Virus record (IMG/VR): IMGVR_UViG_3300027980_000288
Coordinates: 1-33,243 of that record
Length of the DNA: 33,243 nt
Source: a virus
Reading direction: 5' to 3' (one strand)
Positions 32,732-33,243 of the stretch are shown piece by piece (position 1 is the first letter of the stretch; each line of letters starts with the position of its first letter). The notes beneath the pieces are model-generated. The model did not search any database. It was not told the origin of the DNA and saw nothing but the letters and a program-made list of their open reading frames with translations. The translations under genes were made by a program, and so were the position numbers.

Positions 32732-33211
32732 TTACTTTGAAAATGATAAGCTGTGTAACGTAACTGCCATTTTTTGCAGTCCTTCTAACATACCAAACAA
32801 TTTACTTACGTACTGATTCAAACTAATTACTTGATTATTCAATTCATCAATATGCTGATGTTCATTACATGCATTTGCCGTAATAATTTCTTTCGGCAAA
32901 AATTCTTTTTCCGATGTATAACTCTTCCACACCTTAGATAATTCTTTATCCAGTTCGCTTTTTGCTAAAGCTTGTGCAGTCCTAAATTCCGCTAATTTAG
33001 CGGAGAGATGAACGCAATATTGATAGATAAAATACTGAGCTTCGGCACATTCGGCTTTATTTAATCTTTTTAAATCTGCTAAAGTAAGATTGATATAATC
33101 GTTATACTCTATTTCGTTTTCGGCATGTACTTCTTTGATTTTAGCCTGATCAAAAAGGGCCGTTTCTGTGTTATTAATTTTTTCTAAATAAGGATTCTGT
33201 GATAATTTCAT
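32732..33211 (-). CDS. Hypothetical helical protein
   Basis: This encodes 159 residues from ATG 33211, with AGTGGA just upstream. It is helical, with heptad-like Leu and Ala spacing (YFIYQYCVHLSAKLAEFRTA, then QALAKSELDKELSKVWKSY and VISLNQYVSKLFGMLEGLQK), so a coiled coil is likely. Three Cys are scattered. No family is recognised. It is the first - strand gene seen in the window and probably follows further genes upstream. An early-gene or replication accessory role is only context. Confidence 0.5.
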   Translation of the reverse strand: MKLSQNPYLEKINNTETALFDQAKIKEVHAENEIEYNDYINLTLADLKRLNKAECAEAQYFIYQYCVHLSAKLAEFRTAQALAKSELDKELSKVWKSYTSEKEFLPKEIITANACNEHQHIDELNNQVISLNQYVSKLFGMLEGLQKMAVTLHSLSFSK

Positions 33212-33243
33212 TCCACTCTTTTTTCTTGTTGTACGGTAATTCT

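Noticed and set aside
1-33243. tRNA genes, rRNA, insertion sequences, integrase or attachment sites
   Set aside because: None was found by eye: no tRNA-like cloverleaf with a T-arm, no transposase or integrase motif, and coding density leaves no room for them. A tRNA search program would be decisive.

Overview
The window is part of an AT-rich genome of a tailed double-stranded DNA phage (Caudoviricetes). The evidence is a long tape-measure gene followed by large virion genes on the + strand, then a tightly packed, wholly opposite-strand block with phage replication and nucleotide-metabolism genes. I see no integrase, repressor, tRNA, rRNA, insertion sequence or CRISPR array. The host cannot be deduced. 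All family assignments come from motifs read by eye; no database search was possible.

Layout. (1) 1-12329, + strand, late/virion module: the 3' part of a tape-measure gene that carries an embedded HExGH zincin-like domain; two tail/baseplate-type proteins linked by a TAATG stop/start; a very cysteine-rich 958-residue protein; and a small protein with six clustered cysteines. (2) 12241-12606, tail-to-tail junction: the two operons overlap by 4 nt at their stops, and each seems to terminate on a hairpin lying inside the coding sequence of the opposing gene. (3) 12326-20879, - strand: an annealing-protein-like gene, then a surface-sugar style cluster (three methyltransferase-like proteins, a GT2, three GT-B/GT4 glycosyltransferases, a degenerate nucleotidyltransferase-like protein and two weaker GT-like proteins). 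The cluster is interrupted by one short gap with a GNRA-capped hairpin. (4) 20860-33211, - strand, replication module: an OB-fold-like protein, a two-piece bacterial-type DNA polymerase III alpha subunit, a DEDDh proofreading exonuclease, a macro-domain protein, an Fe-S UDG-like protein, an NT5C-like deoxynucleotidase, a Cas4/RecB-like nuclease, a dNMP kinase, a DnaG-like primase, a DnaB-like helicase and two small unknowns.

How it works together. Transcribed from the right, the - strand operon would make helicase, primase, dNMP kinase, nuclease and polymerase, which form a largely self-sufficient replisome, then the sugar/methyl cluster and the annealing protein. The polymerase is unusual. 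Its PHP and palm half (25592-27445) and its remaining half (21503-23506) are separate genes 2 kb apart. Between them lie a small unknown, the UDG-like gene, the exonuclease and the macro-domain gene, and the second half carries a 126-residue mini-intein directly before the conserved SHS motif. Nearly every gene overlaps its neighbour by 1-35 nt, so translation coupling probably matters. No stretch of 300 bases lacks a gene; the only real gap, 17813-17863, holds the hairpin described.
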